This document shows, in pieces, positions 1 to 6,454 of a DNA stretch of 17,841 bases. The notes under the pieces were generated by a model that was not told the DNA's origin, did no database searches, and worked only from the letters and a program-made list of their open reading frames with translations. The stretch is from JAJCYE01 sp036260105 (lineage in GTDB: Bacteria > Actinomycetota > CADDZG01 > JAHWKV01): the NCBI GenBank assembly GCA_036260105.1, contig DATAAN010000194.1:1-17841 (forward strand). Reading direction: 5' to 3'. Made by a program: the position numbers and the translations under genes. Position 1 is the stretch's first letter. Every line of letters begins with the position of its first letter.

Positions 1-233
1 TTGTAGATCTCGCCGTTCAGGGCGACGCCGACCGATTGGTCCTCGTTCGTGACCGGTGGATCACCCGTCGCGAGGTCGATGATGGACAAGCGGGCCATGC
101 CGATCGCGGCCGGCCCTCTCAGGTAAACGCCCCTGGCATCCGGCCCCCGGTGCTCGAGAGTTGCGAGCTGTGCTTCGACGATTTCGGGAGAGCAGGGTCG
201 GCGCAGGTCGACCACGCCCGCGATCCCACACAT
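1..233 (-). CDS. asnB: Asparagine synthetase (glutamine-hydrolysing), N-terminal fragment
   Basis: Only the first 77 codons lie in the window; the gene runs off the left edge. The protein opens MCGIAGVVDL, so after Met removal Cys2 becomes the N-terminal nucleophile of a class II (Ntn) glutaminase domain. Further hallmarks follow in order: LEHRGPDARG, ARLSIIDL and, at the cut, LNGEIY. The family uses ammonia from glutamine to make asparagine or to amidate another carboxylate; the synthetase domain that would show the acceptor is outside the window. Such paralogues are frequent in exopolysaccharide clusters, where they are suspected to amidate uronic acids, so a glycan-modifying role is possible but not shown. 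No clear Shine-Dalgarno precedes the ATG. It follows the 4,6-dehydratase gene on the same strand after an 85-bp gap with a GC-rich hairpin. Confidence 0.9.
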   Translation of the reverse strand, partial: MCGIAGVVDLRRPCSPEIVEAQLATLEHRGPDARGVYLRGPAAIGMARLSIIDLATGDPPVTNEDQSVGVALNGEIY

Positions 234-290
234 CAGCTACGCGAGAGCCGAGGGGCGCGTGCCCGACGGTAGAGCCGTATGCGGGCTGCT

Positions 291-306
291 CCGGCCAACC
301 GGCCGG
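291..306 (-). terminator. GC-only hairpin between the dehydratase and asnB genes
   Basis: A perfect 6-bp inverted repeat, CCGGCC and GGCCGG separated by four bases, lies 13 bp beyond the stop codon of the 4,6-dehydratase gene and before the asnB start. There is no T-run after it on the minus strand, so it is not a classical intrinsic terminator. It could attenuate read-through into asnB or protect the upstream message from 3' decay. The rest of the 234-318 gap shows nothing else recognisable. Confidence 0.35.
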
Positions 307-318
307 GCACCCCCGCTC

Positions 319-1305
319 CTACTTGAAAAGGCGACTGCCTGCGTCAACGGCTTCTGCATGCCGGGAGAACCACTCCGCGGTTCTCTGGAGGCCCTCCTCC
401 AATGAGACCTCCGGCTTCCAGCCGGCCCACTCGAGCGCCCTGGAGTTGTCGCAGATGAGTCTGTGCACCTCACTCCCGGCCGGACGCATCCGGGAAGTCT
501 CGGAGACGACTTCCGCTTTTTTTCCGCTGACCTCGATCAGCAGATTGACGAGATCCCCGATGGAGATCTCCCGTCCGCTGCCGATGTTCACCACTTCACC
601 CAGGGCCCGGTCGCTCTCGGCCACCGCGAGGAAGCCGGCGACCGTGTCCTCGACGAAGTTGAAATCCCGGGTGGGCGTCACGCTGCCAAGTCGGATCTCC
701 CGGGAACCGCCGTAGAGCTGATGCAGCACCGACGGGATGATCGCCCGGGCCGACTGCCTGGGCCCGTAAGTGTTAAAAGGCCTCACCACGGCGACAGGCA
801 GCTCGAACGAGTGGTGGTAGCTCAATGCGAGCATGTCTCCGCCGATCTTGGTCGCGGCGTAGGGCGACTGCGGCTGAAGAGGGTGGGACTCGTCTATCGG
901 CACCTGCAACGCCGTGCCGTACACCTCGCTCGTGGAGGTCTGTACGAGGCGCTCAACCTGCGCCCTGCGGGACGCGTTCAGCACGTTCGAGGTGCCCACC
1001 ACGTTGGTTTGCACGTAGCTGTCCGGGGCGTCGTAGCTGTAGGGGATTCCTATCAGGGCAGCCAGGTGGAAGACGATGTTCCTGCCCGCTACAGCTTCGG
1101 CCGTTCGCTCCGGGTCCCGTACATCGCCGGGAAAGATCTCCACCTCCGGACCACGCCCCTGAAGCCACCCCCACCGGGAGAACGGGTTGTAGTGGACGAA
1201 TGCTCGCACCTGGGCGCCTTCACGGACGAGCCGGTCTACCAGGTGGCTTCCGATGAAGCCCTCGGCGCCCGTGACGAGGACTTTGCGCCCGCTCCAGAAG
1301 CTCAC
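319..1305 (-). CDS. SDR-family nucleotide-sugar 4,6-dehydratase (LegB-like)
   Basis: This 328-residue extended short-chain dehydrogenase/reductase has a Rossmann motif TGAEGFIGS at residues 12-20, TSTSEVYG at 123-130 and the catalytic pair Tyr149/Lys153 in SPYAATK. The N-terminal run ending in FVHYNPFSRWGWLQ resembles LegB, which converts a GlcNAc nucleotide to the 4-keto-6-deoxy sugar for legionaminic acid or bacillosamine-type products. Related SDRs include epimerases and UDP-glucuronate decarboxylases, so the substrate is inferred. The GTG start overlaps the TGA of the upstream glycosyltransferase (GTGA), which suggests translational coupling. It could feed the aminotransferase at 13230 and the PglD-like acetyltransferase at 9393. 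It is a paralogue of the SDR at 7451: both carry SEVYGTA, DESHPL and RPFNT.GPRQ. Confidence 0.85.
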   Translation of the reverse strand: MSFWSGRKVLVTGAEGFIGSHLVDRLVREGAQVRAFVHYNPFSRWGWLQGRGPEVEIFPGDVRDPERTAEAVAGRNIVFHLAALIGIPYSYDAPDSYVQTNVVGTSNVLNASRRAQVERLVQTSTSEVYGTALQVPIDESHPLQPQSPYAATKIGGDMLALSYHHSFELPVAVVRPFNTYGPRQSARAIIPSVLHQLYGGSREIRLGSVTPTRDFNFVEDTVAGFLAVAESDRALGEVVNIGSGREISIGDLVNLLIEVSGKKAEVVSETSRMRPAGSEVHRLICDNSRALEWAGWKPEVSLEEGLQRTAEWFSRHAEAVDAGSRLFK

Positions 1306-2438
1306 CCCGTCTCAGCCTCGAGTGAAGGGGTGGCGGAGCTCCTTGTGGGACGACGGGCGGCAGTCTCCATCAGGTCAGCGTACCGTTTGACGCTGCCGTC
1401 CATGGAAAGCGCAAGCGAAGCTTCCCTGGCCGATTCGCCCATTCGGCGGCGAACGCCGGGCGACCCGAGCAAATTGACGAGATGCGCGGCCAGTGCCTGC
1501 ACGTCACCCGGCGGGAAGAGCTCGCCGGTCACGCCGGGCTTCACTAGCTCTGGGATTCCCCCGACAGCGGACGCCACTACCGGAAGGCCGGCGGCCATAG
1601 CTTCGGCAACCGCGATGCCGTATGCCTCCGTGAGCGATGCGAGAGCGAAGACGTCGGCCTGCGCAAGGTATTCCCAGATGTCGGGAACGTCGCCGGTCAG
1701 CCGCACGCACTCCGCAAGGCCGAGGGATGCAACCTCTTGCTCTATGGCGGTCCGGTGCGCACCTTCGCCGACCAGCACGAGCTCGGCGTCGGGAAAGTCG
1801 CGCCGCACCAGCTGAAAAGCCCGCAGCAGGACCGTGTGGCCCTTCTCCGGACGGTACTTCGCCACGCATACCACGGTCGGCGGGCGGGGATCGCTCCGGA
1901 CCGGTCGTGGAGTCCCCTCCCAACCAAGGGGCACACAAACCACTCGTTCAGGCGAGTATCCGTAGTCGCGAATCAGGAACTGCTCCACCGAGGACGAGAT
2001 GGCCAACGTGAGATCGCTTCGCTGCCCGGCCAATCTGTCCAGCAGCCGGCGCGCTCGGGGGTGGGACAGAACCTGCAGACCCTCGCCGTACACGTTCGTC
2101 ACCACACGAGCCGCTCCCGCCGGCCTGCGGAGGCTCGCCGTTGTCAAGACGGCGTGGAACAGGAGTGAGTGCACCACTTGGGGGCCGAATCGTAAGAGCT
2201 CCACTTTAGTCCAGCGGCGCACGAGCGGAACCGAAAGGGGCGTCGGGCAGGTCCGCGCCCTGTACTGGATGGGCTTCAACAGCTCGGCCAGCTCCTCGGA
2301 CGCCTGGTCGGCGAAAGGGTTCAGCACCAGCTGCTCCCAGCCTCGCCGGTCGCCCTCCCTTACGAGGAGGTTGAGGAACCTTTCCGCGCCGCCAACCCCT
2401 CGGGCGCTGATGACGTGCGCGATACGACACGGCTGCAT
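1302..2438 (-). CDS. GT4-family glycosyltransferase
   Basis: A 378-residue GT-B fold retaining glycosyltransferase. The N-terminal acceptor domain begins CRIAHVISARGVGGAER (residues 4-20), with the glycine-rich loop typical of GT4. The donor domain carries the phosphate-binding stretch AKYRPEKG (193-200) and a complete EX7E motif, Glu271 and Glu279, in TEAYGIAVAEAMAAGLPVV. It would transfer a sugar from a nucleotide donor to the lipid-linked repeat unit at the cytoplasmic face; donor and linkage cannot be read. I chose the ATG at 2438 over a TTG at 2459 because the family normally starts just before RIAHVI and because a TATTAT box ends 6 nt before this ATG, as in a leaderless transcript. It is the first gene of a minus-strand unit and overlaps the dehydratase by 4 bp. 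Confidence 0.9.
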   Translation of the reverse strand: MQPCRIAHVISARGVGGAERFLNLLVREGDRRGWEQLVLNPFADQASEELAELLKPIQYRARTCPTPLSVPLVRRWTKVELLRFGPQVVHSLLFHAVLTTASLRRPAGAARVVTNVYGEGLQVLSHPRARRLLDRLAGQRSDLTLAISSSVEQFLIRDYGYSPERVVCVPLGWEGTPRPVRSDPRPPTVVCVAKYRPEKGHTVLLRAFQLVRRDFPDAELVLVGEGAHRTAIEQEVASLGLAECVRLTGDVPDIWEYLAQADVFALASLTEAYGIAVAEAMAAGLPVVASAVGGIPELVKPGVTGELFPPGDVQALAAHLVNLLGSPGVRRRMGESAREASLALSMDGSVKRYADLMETAARRPTRSSATPSLEAETG

Positions 2439-2444
2439 CGCTTC

Positions 2445-2450
2445 ATAATA
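2445..2450 (-). promoter_or_regulatory. TATTAT -10 box, probable leaderless promoter of the GT4 gene
   Basis: On the minus strand TATTAT is followed by exactly six bases (GAAGCG) and then ATG. That spacing puts the expected transcription start on or next to the A of the start codon, and no Shine-Dalgarno is present. No convincing -35 hexamer is seen 16-18 bp upstream, which is common for such promoters in high-GC bacteria. It lies in the only divergent gap upstream of this unit. Confidence 0.5.
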
Positions 2451-2535
2451 TGGCTGCAAATGGCATCATCTCGTCCGGCTTGACGGCTGTAGCCCGGCCG
2501 CAGGGCGCCCGGGGTGTCCGGCGCTAGGGGGGTGT

Positions 2536-3729
2536 ATGGAGCGTCTCCGGCTTTTGGCGGTGCTCCTCGCTGTGGGCGTGGTTGGTGTGGTGGTCGCCCT
2601 GGCGCCGCAAGAGAGCTCCCAGCAGGCTCTCAGTCCGCCGTCATCCATCCCCTCCGACTGCTCTCGAACCGTTGACGCGGAGTTGAATGAGTTCTTTGCC
2701 TCGGTTCAGGAGGGAGCCGACGTCGAGTTCCGCTCCGATGCCTGTTACGCGCTACGCAATCCCGTTCGGATAGAGCGCAAGCGTTCGGTTCGGATCGACG
2801 GCAACGGAGCGACCCTACGCAATTCAGCCCCCAATGACGGGCGGATCAACAGCCCCAACATCATGCTCATCAAGGCCCGCGACGTCACGATCGAGAACCT
2901 GAACCTGGTCGGCAACTTCAACCTCACCGGACCGCGCTCCCAGGAGAAGGTGAACCAGTCCTCGGTGGAGCAGCCGTCGAATGGAACCCAGTTCAACTCG
3001 GGATTGAGCATCTACGGCGGCCGTGGGGTACGGATTCAGGACGTAACGGCGAGAAACGTGTTCGGCGACGGGCTGACCACGGCAGTCTCGGAGTACGTGG
3101 ACAACACGCCGCCGTTCGAGGCGCCAAGGGACATACGCGTCTCGCGCTTCAGGGCCATCTCCACGGCCCGGCATTGCTTTGCGCCGACGAGTGCCATCGG
3201 GTTCTGGCTGGAGGACTCCCTGGGACAGGACTGCTGGTACAGCGGAGTGGACGCCGAGCTCGACGAAGTCGAGCACTACCTCCAGGACGTCCACCTGCTC
3301 AGGAACACCTTCGACGGGTTCTTCTCCGTCGGGATAGCGTTCCCTGTGGCGGGGAGCGGCGACAACACCAGAGATTACGAGATTCGTGACAACGACCTCC
3401 GGACGATCCCGGATGCGAGTCCCTGCAACCCGGTGATCCTGATCAACGCCTACCCGGAGTCCAACCCCAATACCACCAAGAACGTAGTCATCGAGGGCAA
3501 CAGCGTGAAGGCGTGGGGTAGCGCGATCGTCGTCGACCATGTCGACGGGGGCTCCATCAGAGAAAACAAGATAGAGCGTTCACCTCCGGCAGGGACCACC
3601 TCGGAAATGCAGTGCTCGCCCTCGGGGGCCGAACCCGTACGGGTGACGAATTCCTCGGGGGTCGAGGTTGCGGCCAACCAATGCTGTAGGCCGCAGCCCA
3701 CTGCGGCTCCTAGCCGGCTGGGCGGTTAA
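2536..3729 (+). CDS. Exported right-handed parallel beta-helix protein
   Basis: This 397-residue protein starts with Arg residues and a hydrophobic stretch (about residues 6-23), either an uncleaved anchor or a signal peptide, followed by a Ser/Pro/Gln-rich linker. The rest is built of PbH1-type coils, seen as repeated V-I-x-N/D strands at about 115-128, 164-180, 199-212, 240-259, 269-280, 305-323, 328-340 and 367-382. Eight cysteines (42, 70, 214, 233, 297, 360, 383, 384) suggest disulfides outside the membrane. The fold is shared by pectate lyases, alginate epimerases and phage tailspikes; Asp-rich patches are present but no catalytic triad can be assigned. It may bind, cleave or modify the exported glycan. 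The start is well marked: AGGGGGG at 2526-2532 precedes the ATG. It is monocistronic, divergent from the GT4 gene and convergent with the nucleotidyltransferase gene. Confidence 0.8.
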   Translation: MERLRLLAVLLAVGVVGVVVALAPQESSQQALSPPSSIPSDCSRTVDAELNEFFASVQEGADVEFRSDACYALRNPVRIERKRSVRIDGNGATLRNSAPNDGRINSPNIMLIKARDVTIENLNLVGNFNLTGPRSQEKVNQSSVEQPSNGTQFNSGLSIYGGRGVRIQDVTARNVFGDGLTTAVSEYVDNTPPFEAPRDIRVSRFRAISTARHCFAPTSAIGFWLEDSLGQDCWYSGVDAELDEVEHYLQDVHLLRNTFDGFFSVGIAFPVAGSGDNTRDYEIRDNDLRTIPDASPCNPVILINAYPESNPNTTKNVVIEGNSVKAWGSAIVVDHVDGGSIRENKIERSPPAGTTSEMQCSPSGAEPVRVTNSSGVEVAANQCCRPQPTAAPSRLGG

Positions 3730-3754
3730 GGGCTTCCGGACGGTGTGATCGTGG

Positions 3755-3780
3755 TTCGGCGAAGAGTCTCCGACTCCGAA
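3755..3780. terminator. Weak hairpin in a convergent intergenic gap
   Basis: The 94-bp gap between the convergent genes ending at 3729 and 3824 contains TTCGG at 3755-3759 pairing with CCGAA at 3776-3780, and inside it GAGT pairing with ACTC, separated by a short bulge. The structure is symmetric, so it could act on both strands, but the stem is interrupted and has no T-run. The rest of the gap shows no gene or other signal. Confidence 0.2.
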
Positions 3781-3823
3781 ACCCTCCTCACCGGGCGCAG
3801 CTGATCGGTCTGTCCTCAGGCGG

Positions 3824-4567
3824 TTAGCCGTTCGCTCCCTCGTCCGGGAGCAGCACGGCACGCATCGAAGGGAATTCCTCCGACGCTCGCCGGTACTGGT
3901 CCTCGCGGCCGATGTCGACCCAGTAGCAGTCCGTCCGGTAGGCGGAGACCTTCTTCCCTCGGGAGATCAGCTCGAGTACCAGATCGGGAAAATCGAGCGG
4001 CTGGTCCGGCTCGATCTCTCGAACCACCTCGGGCGAGCAGACGTAGACGCCCATGCTGCACTCGTGCCTCGTGACGGGCTTTTCTACGTACCCCACGACA
4101 TCACCGGAGGGGGCGATTGTCAGGACACCAAGCTCGATCTGCTGCTCGATCGGGTGCACCCCGATGGTCAGCGCCGCCCCCTGCTCCCGGTGGTGCCGGA
4201 CGACCTCCGAGTAGTCAAGAGCAGTAAGCACGTCACCGTTGACCACCAGAAGGTCCTCGTCCACGGAGGGGACCATACTGAGCGCGCCGGCCGTCCCGAG
4301 CGGCTTGCTCTCGCGAAGGTAATCGATCGCCAGTCCTTCGATGGGACCTCTGGTAGTCAGGTAAGTCTCGATCAGCGGCGCCAGATGTCCCACTGATACG
4401 AGGGCTTCACTGCAGCCGTACCAGCGCAGCTGCCGTAGCACTATCTCGAGGATCGGAAGGTCGCCGATAGGTATGAGCGGCTTGGGGAAAAGCATCGTGT
4501 AGGGCGCCAACCGGGTGCCTCGGCCTCCGGCCAGAACGACAGCCCTCAGGCCGTTTCCCTTTGCCAT
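3824..4567 (-). CDS. Sugar-phosphate nucleotidyltransferase (NDP-sugar pyrophosphorylase)
   Basis: A 247-residue single-domain nucleotidyltransferase that joins an NTP and a sugar 1-phosphate to give an NDP-sugar and pyrophosphate. Visible motifs are LAGGRGTRL (residues 12-20) for the nucleotide, Lys29 in FPKPLIP, GTAGA (91-95), the metal-binding NGD with Asp102, VEKP (151-154) and a second metal Asp228 in WVDIG. It has neither the left-handed helix of GlmU-type enzymes nor CBS domains. The sequence is closer to the mannose-1-phosphate guanylyltransferase/HddC group than to RmlA, but substrate and base cannot be fixed. The frame extends upstream to 4654, yet the ATG at 4567 is preferred: GAGGAG lies 4 nt before it and the family starts just before the LAGG loop. 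It is transcribed alone, diverging from the aminotransferase operon. Confidence 0.88.
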   Translation of the reverse strand: MAKGNGLRAVVLAGGRGTRLAPYTMLFPKPLIPIGDLPILEIVLRQLRWYGCSEALVSVGHLAPLIETYLTTRGPIEGLAIDYLRESKPLGTAGALSMVPSVDEDLLVVNGDVLTALDYSEVVRHHREQGAALTIGVHPIEQQIELGVLTIAPSGDVVGYVEKPVTRHECSMGVYVCSPEVVREIEPDQPLDFPDLVLELISRGKKVSAYRTDCYWVDIGREDQYRRASEEFPSMRAVLLPDEGANG

Positions 4568-4596
4568 CGGTCTCCTCGCTGCCTGCAGGTCAAGGC

Positions 4597-4602
4597 ATTG
4601 TA
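4597..4602 (-). promoter_or_regulatory. TACAAT -10 box of the nucleotidyltransferase gene
   Basis: On the minus strand TACAAT lies 29 bp upstream of the ATG at 4567, leaving room for a leader of roughly 20-25 nt carrying the GAGGAG ribosome-binding site (4572-4577). No -35 match is seen at the expected distance. The rest of the divergent gap to 4703 contains a short TTAC-A-GTAA palindrome (4639-4647) next to TTGACT (4634), but no complete promoter for the plus-strand operon that I can defend. Confidence 0.4.
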
Positions 4603-4703
4603 CGGCCGGGCGGAGACAGCCGACCGGCGGCGTTTGACTTACAGTAAACGGCATCGTCCGCCGGCTGCGGCCCTTCGGACCAAGTTACGACACGAGGTTG
4701 ACG

Positions 4704-5891
4704 ATGGCTCTCACGCCAAGCCGGAATTCTGTCCAACCCATATCGGCCCTGGATCTGCGGGCGCAGCGTGCCCGGCTTGCCGGACGCATCGAGGCTGCCA
4801 TCGCCCGGGTGCTGGATCACGGGCAGTTCGTCCTCGGGCCCGAGGTCGAAGCGTTGGAGAAGCGGCTCACCGAGTTCTGCTCCGCTCGACACGCCGTTCT
4901 GTGCGCCAACGGAACGGATGCCCTGGTGGTGGCCTTGAGGGCGTGGGGTGTCGGTGCCGGTCACGCCGTCTTCGTGCCGGCGTTCACCTTCGCCGCCACC
5001 GCGGAGGCGGCTGCGCTAGTTGGTGCGACGCCGGTCCTGGTCGACGTCAGTCCGGCCGACTACACCATGGATCCGGCAAGCCTCGCCAGGGCCATACCCG
5101 TCGCTCGGGAGGCGGGGCTGCGTCCGAAAGCGGTGATCGCTGTCGACCTTTTCGGCCAGCCCGCCGACTATTCCGCGCTTCACGAGCTCGCGCAGGCGCA
5201 CGGGATGAAGCTCCTCGCCGATGCGGCGCAGTCGTTTGGCGCTGCGCTCGCCGGCAGACCGGTAGGTACGCTGGCGGAGGCCACCACCACAAGCTTCTTC
5301 CCGAGCAAGCCCTTGGGGTGTTACGGGGACGGAGGCGCGATCTTCACTGATAACGAGGATCTGGCGATCCGCCTCACCTCGCTGTGCCGGCACGGAATCG
5401 AGTTGGGGCGCCATATGACGGTCGGCATGAACAGCCGCCTGGACACCATCCAGGCCGCGGTGCTGATCGAGAAGCTGTCCATCTTGCCGGAAGAGATCTC
5501 CGCCCGGGAACGGACAGCGCGCCTCTACACCGACCACCTGGCGGAGATATCCGTGACACCAACACTTCGCGCGGACGTCCGCAGCGCCTGGGCTCAGTAC
5601 ACCATTCAGGTGGACGACAGGGACCGCCTCCGGGAGAAGTTGAGATCCGAGGGGATATCGTCCGCGGTGTACTACCCCGAACCGCTGCACGCCCAGCCTG
5701 CGTTTGCCGGCTGCCCGGTGAGCCATGGTGGCCTGCCGGTCAGCGAGATGCTGGCGGCCAGAGTCCTGGCCCTCCCGGTCCACCCGTACCTCTCGGACCG
5801 CGACATCGAACGAGTGATATCGGTGATCAGGCGGACGGCGATCGCGGCCACCTACGCGGTTCCGACCGCTGCTGCGCAAGGAGAGCTCTGA
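4704..5891 (+). CDS. DegT/DnrJ/EryC1 sugar aminotransferase, WbpE-like
   Basis: A 395-residue PLP-dependent fold-type I aminotransferase acting on keto-sugar nucleotides. The PLP lysine is Lys202 in SFFPSKPLGCYGDGGA; Asp173 and Gln176 in ADAAQSFGA contact the cofactor ring. The FFPSKPLG signature and the following acetyltransferase and dehydrogenase genes point to the WbpE/GnnB branch, which aminates C3 of a 3-keto UDP-GlcNAc or UDP-GlcNAcA using glutamate. The opening PISALDLRAQRARLAGRIEA also fits that group. I use the ATG at 4704, preceded by GAGG 6 nt away; an in-frame TTG at 4698 is possible. It is the first gene of a five-gene plus-strand operon. Its last codons contain AAGGAG, which acts as the ribosome-binding site of the next gene. 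The exact substrate is inferred from context. Confidence 0.9.
   Translation: MALTPSRNSVQPISALDLRAQRARLAGRIEAAIARVLDHGQFVLGPEVEALEKRLTEFCSARHAVLCANGTDALVVALRAWGVGAGHAVFVPAFTFAATAEAAALVGATPVLVDVSPADYTMDPASLARAIPVAREAGLRPKAVIAVDLFGQPADYSALHELAQAHGMKLLADAAQSFGAALAGRPVGTLAEATTTSFFPSKPLGCYGDGGAIFTDNEDLAIRLTSLCRHGIELGRHMTVGMNSRLDTIQAAVLIEKLSILPEEISARERTARLYTDHLAEISVTPTLRADVRSAWAQYTIQVDDRDRLREKLRSEGISSAVYYPEPLHAQPAFAGCPVSHGGLPVSEMLAARVLALPVHPYLSDRDIERVISVIRRTAIAATYAVPTAAAQGEL
5878..5883 (+). promoter_or_regulatory. Shine-Dalgarno AAGGAG that fixes a non-canonical start
   Basis: AAGGAG lies inside the last codons of the aminotransferase gene, 4 nt before CTG (5888) and 7 nt before ATA (5891). Both codons are in frame with the acetyltransferase, which has no in-frame ATG, GTG or TTG for a long way upstream. 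This site is the main evidence for where that protein begins. Confidence 0.6.
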
Positions 5892-6454
5892 TACGCCCAC
5901 ACCCGACCGCCGACATCGCCCCGGGGTGCCGCATCGGAGAAGGCACCCGCATCTGGCAGAACGTCCAGGTGAGGGAGGGAGCGTCGATCGGGGCCAACTG
6001 CGTCCTGGGCAAGGACGTGTACGTGGACTCGGACGTGGTCATCGGGGACAACTGCAAGCTGGAGAACGGAGTAAGCGTCTTCCAGCCCGCCGTCCTGGAG
6101 GACGGCGTCTTTCTGGGCCCGGGTGTGATCCTCACCAACGATCGCGTTCCAAGGGCCGTAAACCCGGACGGTTCGGCGAAGCGGTCCGGGAACTGGGCAC
6201 CTGCCGGCGCGGTGATACGTTACGGAGCCGCCCTGGGTGCGGGAAGCATCGTGCTTCCGGGGGTGACTGTTGAGCGGTGGGCGCTGGTCGGCGCGGGTGC
6301 CGTCGTAGTGTCGGACGTGCCAGCGCATGGGCTTGTAGTCGGAAATCCCGGTCGCCTGATCGGCTACGTCTGTGCTTGCGGTTCCCGCCTCGACGGGCCC
6401 GGGCGGCCCGAGGACATGCGCTGCTCGGCCTGCTCACGAGAACAGTCCGCGTGA
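5888..6454 (+). CDS. Hexapeptide-repeat N-acetyltransferase, WbpD-like, non-canonical start
   Basis: This 188-residue left-handed beta-helix acyltransferase uses acetyl-CoA to acetylate an amino sugar nucleotide. The first coil opens with HPTADIAPGCRIGEGTRIW, followed by regular I-G-x-x hexapeptides and the loop ILTNDRVPRAVNPDG (residues 81-95) typical of the WbpD/WlbB group that makes 2,3-diacetamido sugars. The tail adds a probable zinc ribbon: Cys162, Cys164, Cys179, Cys182. The nearest usable in-frame canonical codon is GTG at about residue 28, which would remove the first coil. A CTG start (overlapping the upstream TGA as CTGA) yields M-I-R-P-H-P-T-A, matching the usual family N-terminus; ATA three bases on gives M-R-P-H-P-T-A. 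Either is served by AAGGAG. The stop overlaps the next ATG by one base. Confidence 0.85.
   Translation: MIRPHPTADIAPGCRIGEGTRIWQNVQVREGASIGANCVLGKDVYVDSDVVIGDNCKLENGVSVFQPAVLEDGVFLGPGVILTNDRVPRAVNPDGSAKRSGNWAPAGAVIRYGAALGAGSIVLPGVTVERWALVGAGAVVVSDVPAHGLVVGNPGRLIGYVCACGSRLDGPGRPEDMRCSACSREQSA

Noticed and set aside
463..1815. A 450-codon open frame on the plus strand across the dehydratase and glycosyltransferase genes.
   Set aside because: It is antisense to two genes with clear motifs, has an Arg/Gly/Pro/His-rich composition typical of shadow frames in high-GC DNA, and shows no family signature.
2480..2485. TTGACG as a -35 box for the beta-helix gene.
   Set aside because: No -10-like hexamer lies 16-19 bp downstream; the sequence there is all G and C.
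4634..4639. TTGACT as a -35 box for the plus-strand operon.
   Set aside because: The expected -10 position is GC-rich with no TAnnnT; TACAGT at 4640 is far too close.
4568..4654. Upstream extension of the nucleotidyltransferase to 4654.
   Set aside because: The ATG at 4567 has GAGGAG at the right spacing and the family begins near the LAGG loop; the extension would also swallow the TACAAT box.
5384..5887. Long upstream extension of the acetyltransferase frame inside the aminotransferase gene.
   Set aside because: The 168 extra residues are out-of-frame aminotransferase sequence; the family N-terminus is reached only at 5888.
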